NCBI GenBank assembly: GCA_024305745.1
Contig: JAHRBS010000009.1
Location: 248,001 to 312,000, forward strand
Direction of reading: 5' to 3'
Source: Polyporus tsugae
Lineage: Eukaryota > Basidiomycota > Agaricomycetes > Polyporales > Polyporaceae
Length of the DNA: 64,000 nucleotides
Shown here in pieces: positions 35,749 through 49,000 of the stretch. Every line of letters begins with the position of its first letter. The stretch's first letter is position 1. The position numbers were made by a program, and so were the translations under genes. Below the pieces are notes generated by a model. It was given only the letters and a program-made list of their open reading frames with translations, ran no database searches and was not told where the DNA came from.

Positions 35749-36533
35749 GTGGTGAAAGTTTGACGGAAAGTTTTCAATTGAGAAGGTTATCTGCAGGCTT
35801 TCGTCCACTTTACACGGGGAGGGAACGTTGATGTCTTCGCGGTGTTACTCAGGCAGCGTGAAAGATAAACCTTCCCTTTTAGCTATAGGCCCATTGAATG
35901 CAAGACAAAGACTAAATGGTAGGGCTCCACCCGAACATATCACGGTTTTCACTCAGCCTTAAGTATTCCCGGCGGTGCCCGTCGTGACACTTGTTATGAC
36001 GCAGCCGACCGCCTGAGAATTGCTCGGAATACCATTTACCCATCAAGAACATTATACATAATATTAATGTCGCGGCGGTAAGTCGGCCAGTCATCGTGCG
36101 CACCCATCCCCGCTGCGCAGCGCTGAGACCCTGTTCACAGACCGTCCTCGCGGGCCGCCGAAATGCTTCAGATCTTGCGATCCAGGGGAGCATCGTTGCC
36201 TCGGCCATAGGCGTTCTACTTGCGCCCGACACAACCTCGTCCCCGAATTCTGTCAACCATCCAGACACCTCCTGGCGCGCCTGATCGGACGCGATAGGCT
36301 GCCATGTGTGCGGCCGTCCCTTCTTTCTCTGTGTATGTCAACTGCGTGATGCGTCGCTCTGGGCAGTGTATCGACTCGGCAAACGCCTGGGCCGGGTTGA
36401 GAACACTGATATTATCCACTTGCACCACCATAGACGGTCATATAACTAGGTCTGTATGCGGGGACTCTGGACAGGCTGGCTTCACCTCCCCTCATACACT
36501 GCGCTCCCTCGCGCCTACCATTCTTAGCGCGAC

Positions 36534-39500
36534 ATGGATTACGACGCTTACGATGCTCTGCTCCACCACATCTTCAAGCGGGTGCGTCGGCTTCCCCCTC
36601 TTCCATTGTCTCTCGTCGCCGTTCACGCTCAATGTCCGCTTTGCCTTTAGACTCAGGGAGATGCGTGGTTCAAGCCCTCGGAGGAGAACGTCCACGCCGG
36701 TGTCTGCCTCCGCGTCGACACTGGCATCTTCCGCGTCTTTCCTTACGAGAACGCCTACCTCGAACCCTTCGAGGCCGCGATACGCGTCTTGAACCCTGTT
36801 GTCGCCGTCAAGATCCGCAGCGCGGCTATCCACACCGCGCTCGCCGCTGTGTGAGTTATCTCCGTCTTTCGTCCCCGCCGCCAGCCCCACTGACATGCCG
36901 CTCTGATCCGCAGCAAGCCAGATGCGGACGCATTCTACATCGACGAGAACACGCGCATCCAAGTCCTGGACTCTATCCTGCTGTTGGGCAGCGCGGACAA
37001 GGAGCAGTGCGGTGCATTCATTGTGAGTCGTCGCCTCCGGTCGTCGTCACCATCCCGTTTCTCCCTCCAGTTGAGATAGCACGCTCACTTCGATCGTAGC
37101 GTGATGAACGCGTGCTCGTCGTGTGGTCGTATCAACTCGATACGATCATCCCGACGTGCCAGGACTTCGAGGAGAAGCTCATCAAGCTCGTCTGGGACCG
37201 CCGTGCCGACTTCTCGTCGTCCGCGACGTCGAACGCCTCCTCCGACATCAACCTGACCGAGAAGGTGAAGGAGCAGCAGACCGAGACGAAGGAGGTCCCG
37301 AGCGCTCTGGATCCGGAGGTGGCACGCAACCAGCCGCCGAAGAAGACCCGATTGTGGGGTCTTTCCTACTTCGTCACCAACAAGGGTGACGTTGAGAAGA
37401 CCGCAGACGGGCCCTCCCCTCGGCCGATCCGTCTGTTCGCGCCGTTCTACAACGGTTTTGGCGTGGCATTGTCCATATGTCAGTCATTCCACCCTTCACG
37501 TAAGCGAGATGTTGGCTCATTGCGTCTTCCGTAGTCTTTATCGCCAGCGGTATCGCCATCCTACTGGAGGAGTCCCGCCTCGATGGGACCTGGACTCGCT
37601 TTGCGCTCCTGGCGACCACCCCGTGCCTGCTGTGTGTGTCGCTGGTACGTCTCGTAATCGTCTTCGCACCTGTCCCCCTCTCATGCCGTCCGCATAGTTC
37701 TTCTCGATGCAGATCGTAACCGACATCTCGTACATGTACGTAACCAACTGCACCTACACGCGTCCATATCACTAACCCGCTTCCCAGCCTCGGTCCGGTT
37801 GCTCAGTACCACGAGAACTCCAAATACTACTCGGCGGTCAAACCAGCCCCGAACAAGCTTGTCGATACGAACCTTCCCCACATCACGATCCAGATGCCCG
37901 TGTACAAGGAGAGCCTCAGCGAGACCATGTAAGTGTGGTTATTCTCGCACCTTGCCATATTTGTGGAGCACCGATGATCACGCTGGTGGCGCTGCGGAGG
38001 AGATCTTGACTTACTCAAGGCGCTCCGTCCGTGGCGTCATACGGCTAGTGAGGTGACGGCACCGGTACCTAGACTGTTTTCCGTTGTTCCACAGGATCTC
38101 CGTGGCTCCAATCTTCGTCTTTTAAGTTCAGTTTTGACATGAACTTGTCGCTCACGTCCGCCTAACCCACCCAGCGCACCTTCCGTCTACTTTTTGAAGA
38201 AGGCGATGCAGACGTACGCGCGTCAAGGCGGCACATCCTCCATCTTCATCAACGAGGACGGTATGCAACTCCTCTCGGAGGAAGAGCGCCAGGCGCGCAT
38301 CGCGTTCTACGCCGACCACAACATCGGCTGGGTCGCGCGGCCCCCGCACAGCAGCGCGCCCGACGGGTACAAGCGCGCCGGCCGGTTCAAGAAAGCGTCG
38401 AACATGAACTACGGCCTCGCGCTCTCGCTCTCGCTCGAGAAGCACCTGTTCGAGATCGAGGCGCAGGAGGCCGCGGGCACGCTCGAGCCCTCAGAGGAGG
38501 CGCTCGAGGACCGCGCGCTAAAGCTCGCGGTCGAGGAGACGTTCGAGGAGAGCGGGCGCAGGTGGCGGCCGTGGGCGGAGAACGGCAAGTCGCTGCGCGT
38601 GGGCGAGTTGATCCTCATCGTCGACTCGGACACGGTCGTGCCCGAGGACTGTCTGCGCGACGCGGCGCGCGAGCTCGCGGAGTGCCCAGACGTCGCGATC
38701 CTCCAGCACGAGTCGGGCGTGATGCAGGTCGCGCACCATTACTTCGAGAACGGGATCGCGCACTTCACGCGCCGGATCAACAGATGCATCTCGATGGCGT
38801 GCGCCAACGGGGAGGTCGCGCCGTTCGTCGGGCACAACGCGTTCCTCCGGTGGAGTGCGCTCCAGGACGCGGCGTTCATCGATGAGGAGGATGGGAAGAA
38901 GAAGATTTGGTCCGAGACGAACGTGTCGGAAGACTTTGACATGGCGCTGAGGCTTCAGCTCGCTGGGTACATGATCCGCTGGGCGACGTACTCTGAGGGC
39001 GGGTTCAAGGAGGGCGTGTCCCTTACCTGCGACGACGAGCTCAACAGGTGGCAGAAGTATTCGTACGGTATGTGACCTCCTAGGTCTGTCAAGCAGTCGT
39101 AGGGTGCTGATAGGACGTAATTCTTGCAGGGTGCAACGAGCTCATCTTCAACCCCCTCATCGACTGGTGGCGCTTAGGACCCATCAACAAGCAGCTGAAG
39201 ACGTTCGTGTGGTCAAGTGCTCCAGTGCACTACAAGATCAGTATGATGGCTTGTACGTCTTCCTCCTCACTCCAGTATGAGCTCGACTGACAGCTCTTCA
39301 CAGACATGTTCTCGTACTGTATGTAGGGTTGCATGAACCCAGTCCTCTATGCTGACTAGCTCTATAGATGGTATCGCGGCGTCTGCGATGCTCTCGTTAC
39401 TCAACTACTTGCTTCTCGGTTGGAACCTTCCGGTGAGTTTCTCGCCATGTGATCGCAATGTTATATTTATATTTTCTCTCAGGTCAGCGGCTTCTATGAA

Positions 39501-40151
39501 CACAGTTTCGAGATCTGGTTGGCGTGCACAGTCGTATTCCCCGGCGCGGGTAACGTCGGCTTCACATTGCTCGAATACCGTTTGGGCTTGCGCAACATTC
39601 TGGACTCGCTCGTCGAAAACCTCACATGGGTACCCTTCTTGTTGAGTCTCCTTCCCTTCCGCTCCGTGATTCAGTACTGACGTCACCGGCAGCTTTTTCT
39701 TCTTCGGCGGGCTCAGTATCCATCTCTCCCAGGCCCTGCTCGCCCACCTCTTCTCGTACAACATCACATGGGGCGCGACCAAGAAAGAAGTCGAGAAGTC
39801 GAACTTCTGGCAGGAGGTCCCCAAGATCCTCAAGCGGTTCTGGATCGCGTTCACCATCAGCCTCGTGTGCTGCGTCGGGATGGTCATCCTCAGCACGGAG
39901 GCTGTCCCCATCGGCTGGCGCATCTTCAACTGGGACTGGGCCGTTATCGTGCCGCTCGCGTAAGTCTTCCATGTCCGCATCTCCGCATTCTGTTCCTCCC
40001 TGCTCACTAAGACCGGCCACAGTATCGTTGCAGGCTGCCATCTCGCATACCCGGTGCGTGATGCTTCTGTGAAGGTTGTGGTATTGACGATGACTGACGT
40101 GCGGCATGACAGATCGTTCTCAACCCGTGGTTCATGGTCTTCTCGTATTGA
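36534..40151 (+). CDS. Family-2 glycosyltransferase (processive, multi-pass membrane), copy 1
   Basis: Complete gene of 871 residues in 15 exons with consistent phases: 36534-36581, 36651-36850, 36914-37022, 37100-37478, 37535-37644, 37698-37735, 37788-37928, 38175-39067, 39130-39252, 39304-39318, 39368-39432, 39483-39640, 39693-39959, 40023-40053, 40113-40151. The soluble N-terminal region (MDYDAYDALLHHIFKR, then HAGVCLRVDTGIFRVFPYEN) is a conserved fungal module of unassigned role. Two membrane segments follow, then the GT2 core: GYKRAGRFKKASNMNYG, the UDP-binding DSD at about 492-494, the acceptor-side SEDFD with ED at 594-595, and DDELNRWQKYSYG in the place of the QxxRW motif of processive synthases. 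Four or more C-terminal membrane segments end at NPWFMVFSY. Relatives include chitin, hyaluronan and cellulose synthase-like enzymes; the actual sugar is unknown. No lesion seen. Confidence 0.9.
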
Positions 40152-42309
40152 AGGCGGCGTTGGCAGCGTTTACTTGTCACATTCCTGAGGTTCGCGCATC
40201 GCCTGCGGGCCCGCCGGCTCTCCTGCCTATCCGCTTGTAATTTATTCATGGACATGACGGGCGATAGCTACTTGATATCCCCGACGATGTGGTCTCGGGG
40301 ATAGAACTCGGGTGTTTTCCCTTTGTAGGTTTCTCGGACCGTCGGGCTTCTCGTATACTACATATCCGCATCGCGCTAGAAACACCTATGGGCCATCCCT
40401 CCCTATTATTGGGCACACTTTCCTTCACGACTAAAATACTGGCCTCTCCCTCGGCCCAATGTGCATGTTGTGCTTGCTTCGTTGTATCTTATCAATCATA
40501 CGCATTATCGGTCCTGTCTTCCCTCTTTCATCTCATACGAGGACTGACCCGGAGGCAGTGGTTCAATACACTCCCTCGGAACGCTGCTTATAGCTAGACA
40601 GACACAATATGTCAGCGGTGGGAACAGCGAAAATGCGGAAGGCCGCGAAGAGTTGGTGGTCTTCCGAATGCCAGGGAAGTCCGAAGTACCGGGTCGTGCC
40701 GCGGTTCGCCTCTCTCAAGCCAGGATCACAACTCCATTCTGTGCACCATGCAGGCGGTGTCGGAGGTATCTAGAAGACAAATTTGCAGAAGAGGGCCGAA
40801 CATCGTCGAACCATATCCGCGGGACAACTCGCACTCACCGCCCGCCGTGATGGGTTGAGGGCCACCGGCGCAACGCCCTGCGAAAACTTTTGTGGTCCGA
40901 CGAGCGTCACTGAGTGCCTTCTCCCCTATCATATCGTAGGCGTCCCAGGCTCGAGAGGGATAACGGTCCGATGCATCTTCTCTTCTCTTCAGCAGCCCAG
41001 CGATCTCCTGGCCAGGACTCCCACATCCAACGTGCGACTATGCAACAGGCCCTCACGGCCGCCGTACGAGAGCACGAGCTGGATGCAATTCAATGACACT
41101 TTACAAGGCATGGAGGGACCTCGGATACAGTCCCTTCTTGTGGCCGCCAGAGCTTTCGCTTCTCAGTGTCTCCATGTGCGCGTTGACGCGTGACGCCTGC
41201 TAGGCACCTTGGCGGCGGCGGAGTGGCAAAATGCTCGGACGCTGTACCGGAGCGGAAAGCGGCTGACTCGGAAAACATGAGCGATGGTCGAGGAGCTAGA
41301 CTCGGAAGACCACTGCAGTGTCGTAAGGCGAAATGAACGTGTGCCTTGTTTCCACGCTTCTCTTTCGGCCGAGCGTGGAGGTGACGTCGACGTCGATCCA
41401 GGAGCTCAAGCTCAAGGACAGTATGATTAATCTATCATCGGAGAAGTCTGCTCGGGGGTTCTTGTCAATAGAGACAATAATGGATATGCATTCGAACAGC
41501 AGCACTCACAGTTGGTGATGTCACTTGCGACTCGGAAGAGCCTCCGAGGGACCTCCACGATGCACCAGCGGACACATGGGCTAAAATTGGGACCACCAAC
41601 TCCGACGAGTCAGCATGAATTATGTCCTAAATTCCGATCCGACTGAACCACTGTGAACTCGAAGTCAGCACCGATTAATCATCTAGTCATGCGACAGTGA
41701 CTCATCCGAACAGGCTGGCATGAATTCAAGTTCTCAGTGGGCGTACCGACTTACTGTCACTTGAAGGGGCTTGAACTGCGAAACCCTCGAAGGACCGAAG
41801 AACAGACCCATAAGTATGGCAGGCGGGTGACATTGTCAATGAGAAATATTTCAAAGGAACACTGGGCAGCCTCGGCGCCACAAGGGTCGGCGGCGTAGTT
41901 GGCCCTTCAAATCGCGCGCATCTGTCTAACATACCGCATCTAGCTTCTGGCTTTCTGATCAGTACAAAGCGATGCCTTGTAAGAGTGGCCAACTGCGATT
42001 AAGCGGTGAAGTACAGCTGGATCAAACGACAGTGGTATTTACAGTCCGCTACAACATAGGTATTTCTAAAAGCGAGTGGATAGATGCGAGCGCCGTCGCC
42101 TAATAAACACATTCACATCATGGCATTCGACCAAAAGAGCGGAGGAAATTCGGAGTCCGGTGCAGAATATCATACATACCGATCTGCTAGGACTACGAGT
42201 GCTACAGACATCTATCAGTGGGGACCCACCCATAAAATATGGTACAGTCTTCCAGGATCACGGAAACCTAGGCGACGAGTCCTTGGCGGATGTCAACCAC
42301 AGTGTAGGT
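40152..42309. other. Centre of the inverted arrangement, between convergent glycosyltransferase genes
   Basis: These 2.2 kb separate the two 3' ends. They contain one copy of a dispersed repeat (40957-41308) and no supported gene. Being the turning point of the inverted arrangement, this region is where an original junction might be found, but no inverted-repeat apex was recognised. Confidence 0.5.
40957..41308 (-). repeat. Dispersed repeat of about 350 bases, copy 1
   Basis: The minus strand matches plus-strand 60445-60817 almost base for base, including a run of more than 50 identical positions around GGTGCCTAGCAGGCGTCACG; differences are mostly single bases and a few short indels. It has no long reading frame of its own. 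No terminal inverted repeats were clear at the edges. It could be a non-autonomous transposable element or a solo repeat from a retroelement. Confidence 0.75.
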
Positions 42310-45300
42310 TTAATAAGAGAAGATCATGAGCCAGGGATTGAGGAGGATCTGGTAATGGCGTAAGGATTTGTGAGATTTCGAGAGAGTAAACGCCCTTACT
42401 GGATAGAGGATGTGGCACCCAGCCACGATCCTGCGAAGCGGTGGGCATCGTTTGTCAGTGCCAATCAACGAGTACCAGACACGATGAACGTACGCAAGGG
42501 GGACGATGACAGCCCAGTCCCAGCCGAAAATGCGCCATCCGATGGGGACAGCATCCGTCGTGAGAATGACCATGACACAAATCATGACCAAGGAGACGAC
42601 GAGCGAGATCCAGAAACGCTTGAGAATCTTCGGCACCTCCTGCCAGAAGTTGGAGCGCTCGACTTCCTTCTTCGTCGCGCCCCAGGTGATGTTGTACGAG
42701 AACAGGTGCGCGAGCAGTGCCTGCGACAAGTGAATGCTCAGGCCACCGAAGAAGAAGAAGCTGTGAAAGCGGGCGCGTCAGAAGGTGTTTCGGTCAGGTA
42801 CCCGCGGGAGAAGACTGACAAGAATGGAATCCAAGTCAGGTTCTCGGTGACAGCGTCCAACAGCGGCCGAGAGCCAAGGCGGTATTCGAGCATCGTGAAG
42901 CCGAGGTTACCCGCGCCGGGGAAGACGACCGTGCACGCCAGCCAGATCTCAAAACTGTGCTCGTAGTACCCGTCGACCTGCCAAAACGGTGTCACAATTT
43001 GTCCCGTTGAAATGGTCACGACCACATACCGGAAGGTTCCAGCCGAGAAGGAAGTAGTTCATCGTGGACAGAACGAAGGCGCCAGAGAGGGCGTCTGCAG
43101 GAATCTGTCAGCGGCTGTTACTGGACGCGACGAGAGCAATTAGTACGTACAGTACGAGAACATGTCTGGATGAACGGGTCAGTGTCTGAATGATGAACAC
43201 GACCACTTGCTACTTACACGACATCATACCAATCTTGTAGTGGACAGGAGCGTTCGACCACATGAACGTGCGCAACTGCTTGGTGATCGGGCCCTTGCGC
43301 CACCATTGGATGAGCGGGTTGAAGATGAGCTCGTTGCATCCTTGGTGTACGACGTCAGAGTATAAGCGGAATTGACGGGATGGCACACTCACCATAGGAA
43401 TACTTTTGCCACCTGTTGAGCTCGTCGTCACAGGTAAGGGAGACGCCCTCCTTGAAGCCGCGGTTGGAGTAGGTCGCCCAACGCATGACATAGCCGCGCA
43501 ACATAAGGCGAAGCGCCATGTCAAAGTCCTCCGACACGTTCGACTCCGACCAGATCTTTTTCTTCCCATCCGCCTCATCAATGAACGCCGCGTCCTGGAG
43601 CGCACTCCACCGAAGGAACGCATTGTGCCCGACGAACGGCGCGACCTCCCCGTTCGCACAGCACATCGAAATGCACCGGTTGATGCGCCGCGTGAAGTGG
43701 GTGATGCCGTTCTCGAAGTAGTGGTGCGCGACCTGCATCACGTCCGACTCGTGCTGGATGATCGCGACCTCCGGGCACTCCGCGAGCTCGCGCGCCGCGT
43801 CGCGCAGGCAGTCCTCGGGTACGATCGTGTCCGAGTCGACGATGAGGATCAGTTCGCCCACACGCAGCGACCTGCCATTGCACGCCCACGGCCGCCATCT
43901 GCGCCCACTCTCCTCGAACGTCTCCTCGATCGCCATCTCGAGTGCGCGGTCCTCGATCCCCATGCTGTCCTCGCTGAAGTCCTCGGCGGACGCGTTGGCG
44001 GCCTCGAGCTCGAGGATGTGTCTCTCCATCTTGAGCGAGAGTGCGAGGCCGTAGTTCATGTTCGACGCCTTCTTAAACCGGCCGGCGCGCTTGTACCCGT
44101 CGGGCGCACTGCTGTGCGGCGGGCGCGCGACCCAGCCGACGTTGTGGTCGGCGTAGAACGCGATGCGCGCTTGGCGCTCCTCCTCGGAGATGAGCTGCAG
44201 GCCGTCATCGTGTACGAGGATTGAGGAGGTGCCGCCCTGGCGCGCGTACGTCTGCATCGCCTTCTTGAGGGAGTACACCGAGGGCGCGCTGTGGAGCAAA
44301 CGACGGGGGCCGGGACGGGGGGCGGGACAAACGTAGGTTAGTACCACGCCGCAGATCTCGGACCAGGAAACTCAAAAGTTAATCTCCCCTCGCTCGGGTT
44401 TCACGGACGCACGAACAGCACGGAGGATCGACCCGAGGGCTGGGCGGGAGCGCCTACGCATTCGGGGCTTACCGTTCCTTCGCGTGCTCGGAATAGGATA
44501 CATATGGGAGTGGGGCTGGGAATAGAAACGGCTGAACAAACTTACATCGTCTCCGTGAGGCTCTCCTTGTAGACAGGCATCTCGATCGTCACGTGGGGCA
44601 GGTTCTCGTCCACCAACTTGTTCGGCGCAGGGGGGACGGCCGAGTAGTACTTCGAGTTCTCGTGGAATTGCGCGACCGGGCCGAGGCTGGACGGGGGCAA
44701 TAAACACAGAATGCGCGTCAGCCAGATCCCGAACGAATGACAGACCGCGACCTCGCGGCATCCTGAGCCCGAGGTCCACGGAGAAGAGGGAACGTACACG
44801 TAGGTGACGTTGGTGACGATCATCAAGGAGAAGAACTGGCGGTACATCGTCAGCGTACGCACCGGAGCCCGGGACAGCGATAGTCCCTGGCTTGAGGCCG
44901 ACTCCGACGTACCAATGAGACGCAAAACAAAAATGGCACCGTGACCAAAAGCGCGAACCGGCCCCAGTGCCCGTCCAGGAGGGACTCCTCGAGGAGCACA
45001 CTGGCACCGCTCCCGATGAAGACTGATGGTCGCATGAGCATACTATTGTCGGGCGAGCCAGAAATGGAAACGGAAGGCTCACAGAGCGACAGGGCGGCAC
45101 CCAGGCCGCAGTACACGGGAGCGAACATGCGCGTCGGCCGGGCAGAGGGGCCTTCCGCTGTCTTCTCGACGTCGCTCGCGTCGGCCTTCCAGTACCCGAA
45201 GATGTCGCACGAACGCTTCTTCTTCGGAGATGTCTTCAGTTCCTTGGGCCCCAGGACGATGGCGGACGGCTTCTCGCTGACCATCGCTGCGGCATCTCGC

Positions 45301-46030
45301 GCCTTCGCCTTCTCGGTAAGGTGCTCGTCGGAGGCGGTTGTGGAAGGCGAGGCTGAACTCGCGAGGGACGCAAATGCGGAGCGACGGGTCCAGACGAGCT
45401 TGATGAGCTTCTCTTCGAAGTCACGGCACGTGGGGATGATGCTGTCGAGGTCGTACGTCCAGACGACCATCACGCGTTCGTCACGCTGTTCAGAGTATTG
45501 ACGAACTTAAGAGTCTGTGTCGATCCGCCACCATGCATGAAGACAACTCACGATGAAGGCGGCGCATTGCTCCTTGTCCGCGCGGGGGAGGAACGCCATG
45601 GTGTCCATGATCTGAATACGCGTATCATTGTCGACGTAGATGCAGTCGGAATCCTCCTTGCTTGAAAGCGCATGTCTCCATGAGTGGGTAGTGTAATCGT
45701 AGGCTTTGGAGTACGTACACAGTGCCCAAGGCAGCGTGGATGGCTGCACCGCGGATCTTGACCGCGACGACGGGGTTGAGAATGCGGATGGCAGCCTCGA
45801 ACGGCTCTAGATATTCGTTCTCGTAGGGGAACACACGGAAGTTGTTGTTGTCCACACGGAGACAAACACCCGCATGAATGTTCTCTTCCGAAGGTTTGAA
45901 CCAGGCGTCCCCCTGGGTCTATGAGACAAGGTACGTTGGCATGAATGAAAGAAGAAGAGTCTGAGACGTTGTTACAACCCACCTGCTTGAAGATGTGATG
46001 AAGCAGGGCATCGTAGGCGTCGTAGTCCAT
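42310..46030 (-). CDS. Family-2 glycosyltransferase (processive, multi-pass membrane), copy 2
   Basis: Paralogue of the gene at 36534-40151 in opposite orientation and convergent with it. It starts at ATG 46030 (MDYDAYDALLHHIFKQ), with a 48-base first exon exactly as in copy 1, and ends NPWLMIFSY at 42310. The large exon at about 44280-43390 carries QTYARQGGTSSILVHDDGLQ, GYKRAGRFKKASNMNYG, the UDP-binding DSDT, the intact SEDFDMALRL and DDELNRWQKYSYG motifs. C-terminal blocks include YEHSFEIWLACTVVFPGAGN, LSQALLAHLFSYNITWGATK and VPIGWRIFGWDWAVIVPLA. The N-terminal region keeps VWTYDLDSIIPTCRDFEEKL. Divergence from copy 1 is modest in the catalytic core and larger in the linker around residues 240-300. 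Splice sites appear intact by comparison, though I did not verify every exon edge. Confidence 0.87.
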
Positions 46031-49000
46031 GGCAACGAAGGAAGGACTGTGAGGGGAAGGATTAGGTGGAGCGTACACTTCCGTGCGAGCGGGGTCCGGG
46101 ACGGAGTGCTGCGGGCAAGGAATTGTTTGCAGATTTGGGCCTTATAACGGTCGAAGCCATGACGGAGGCGATGACGGTCGCAATAAAATACACAGAGCCG
46201 AGATGCTTCGACACAAGAAGTCGCTTGCGGATTGATGTGCCATCCGCGAGGTCCGATACTTGACGTTCTATGTCCATGCGCCGGACGTTTGGAGGGACCT
46301 GACAGAATTTTATCTAGAAGAACATGTCAAATCTCCACAGCGCATCTACGCACGGCAGCCGTATACAATACCCCCGAGCGTCCGCGTCCAATGGCTGCAC
46401 ATAGACGCGGTAAATTGGGAACTGTTTATCGGCTGGCGTTCAGATACGTCTCGCATACCGCGCCCCGTTCGGCCAGAGGCACAAACTTCTGGTATGGTGT
46501 GAATGCCGAGCCCGGATGCCCTGGCGGTTGGGACGGGTGCTAAGAGAAGTGGATGTATTGAAAATCAGTGCCTGCATCAGAGGACTTTGAGCTGCCACCA
46601 CTTGCCGGCGGATGTCTGGGCCTGAAGCAAGAGGAAAGCTGTAGAACTTCAGGCAGCGATTCAATGCGTATGTGGCCAACACAAAATAGCTAAAGATAGG
46701 ATCCGCACAGGACCGGGGGTGTCATGCTGGTAGAAAGCAACGAGGAAAACCAGGAGTCCTAGGCCATTGAGGTGTCTTTGTATTTCTCACGACGCTGACA
46801 CTATCCGGAAGACAGGACGCGGATGGTTTCTACCGCTCGACCTTCATGACGCAAATCGTCTTGTAAGCGAACGTCACCGGTTCTCAACGTTATAACTCGC
46901 CTCGAGTCAATATGTGTATCCGAAATGATAGTGGATGGCCATCGAGTGTCTAAAAAACAGGCAGTGGTAGAACTTGATCCTCTCGGGAGGATACGATCTC
47001 GCCGCGCTAATGACGGCGTCCAGGTGGCCCCTGGATCCAAGGATGTTGTGCGCTTGAACCGAATGTATATGCTCGGTAGCTAGGACAGGTCTAGAGCAGG
47101 ATCATGCTGATTCGGTGATGGTGATACTAACGAGGACAGACTAGAAGCATACCTTGAACAAGACTTAGACAGTCGCCGGTGTTGGCAGATGAGTTTGCCT
47201 GTCTCCGGTCATGAAGGCATCACGTTACGGTAGATCGACTGCAAGCATCTCGTTTGGCGGCTTTGAAGCGGTCTGCGGGAACGTGGTGGTTGACAACACC
47301 CGAACGGAGCTAAGAAGAGATTCGCGCGATATGAACGACGCAATCCGTCAGAAAAGGATACGGCTAAGCGCGGCGAGCACTTCTGCATGTTGCAAATAGA
47401 CGGAGGATGTATAGTAGAGCTCGAGAAATGGATTCTGGGACAGGGACGACGAGGAGCTGGCGGTCGCTGGACAAACACGGCTGCGGATGTGGACAGGCAC
47501 GGGTATTCATTCGGAGTGACAGATTTAGGCTCCGCCCCAGGCTACTGCGGCGCTTCCACAACTCTTCCCTCGACTCCCATCTCCCACCTGGCACCGGCAC
47601 CCGCCAAGGCAGTGAAGGCGAAGCGCCGCGAAACCCGCACAACTTCTCTCGAGCCGACCTCACTATCTGCCCAATCAACTCGTCCCCTGCAAGGCGTACG
47701 TCTGCAAGTCAAACACGATCTGGATAGGCGCATACACCACGCATATACCCAGCATTCCCTCGGCGAGATCGGGCCCTTTTCGGCAGGAGCTCTACGCGAC
47801 CACCATCTTCATCGCGGCCTGCCAGGCCATGATGGCAGATGTACGCTTCAAGGCGTTTCGGACTGTCATTTCAGGCACCCCCGACAGCAATCGGTAAGAA
47901 TCCTATCTCTTGTTCTGTAGATCTTTCGCCAAGGTCAGCTGGCCTATTGACCAGCACCAGGTGAGAGCCTCATGGCTCCCTTCCTTCCGCGTCCTGCGAA
48001 CTGTCTTGCGGCATAGTACTAGTAGTGCTAGCTGTGCGGACCGCTGCGGAGGCGGAGTACGTCTCTGTCGATGGCAGCTTGTCCGGATGCTTCATTGCCT
48101 ATGTCCGATCTCTTGCCAGTCGGAACCCGTTGACTGGTACGAGAATCCATCGAGAACGGTCTTTATCCTACCCTTGAGACTGAATGGGCCCGGGGACCGA
48201 AGGACGAGATGTTCCCTACCATGTCGTTCTTTGAACCTCGGATGCCACCCGACCCGATGCAGGCTGAATACCCGCATCGACCTCTCATGTACCCTGCGGA
48301 CGGCCCAAAAGCCACCCTCAGTCTACAGTCTACAAGTCAGACTGTCGCCTCAATTTTGCTTGCCTAGGCACTCCTATTTTCACCTGTACACTGGCGATGT
48401 AGGCTCTAGTTCAAGGGATTGTTGCACACTTCCTATATTTTGGGCGAGAGTTCAACGGTTACGTATAGCTCCGACGTTGCGTTGGGTTCGGCGCACCGCC
48501 TTGACCCAAGTCGTGGACCCAAATCAACATTGGCAAGTCCATATCATAACCTACATCCCTAAGCGGCTCTCAGGTGGATATGAAACCTCGCAGAGACCCG
48601 CGCTTGATCTGCTTGAAGAAGCATGCCATTATGATTGCGCGTTACCACGGCTTCCGCGACGCGCTTGCATTATAGATTGAGGTACAAATTACAATCGACG
48701 CGCTTGACTCGCCCCGGAGGATATAGGAACGGAACGGCTTTACGTCCTTTCCTCCTTCGGAGCCCTACCTTCGAGAAGTTCGCCCGCATAAGGTTGTCCA
48801 TTATGAGAGATATCGTCAATGCGTTTTCCCCTCAATCTATTGACTGGGTTTGTTGGCCAGGGTGGCGAGGTCAGGTCAAGTGCTTCTACTGGCAAACCGA
48901 GTGATCCGTGATCCACGTCCACTCACATTTGGATGACAAATAGTGCTTGAAACGCGGACACGGTTCTTCGAGAAGTCTGGTATCGGAGACCGCCAGCGAA

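Larger units (their letters stand above)
31981..36533. other. Gene-poor interval with unassigned short open frames
   Basis: About 4.5 kb without a supported gene. The longest frame with coding-like composition is 34632-34066 on the minus strand (188 codons, beginning MVQSECIPVLCCDFDALGYV, containing QARGLRFWDPLIPNI); I cannot assign it. Other short minus-strand frames lie at 34814-35098. Around 35520-35750 there is a cluster of foldback sequences (separate entries). The last few hundred bases form the promoter of the glycosyltransferase gene. Confidence 0.45.
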
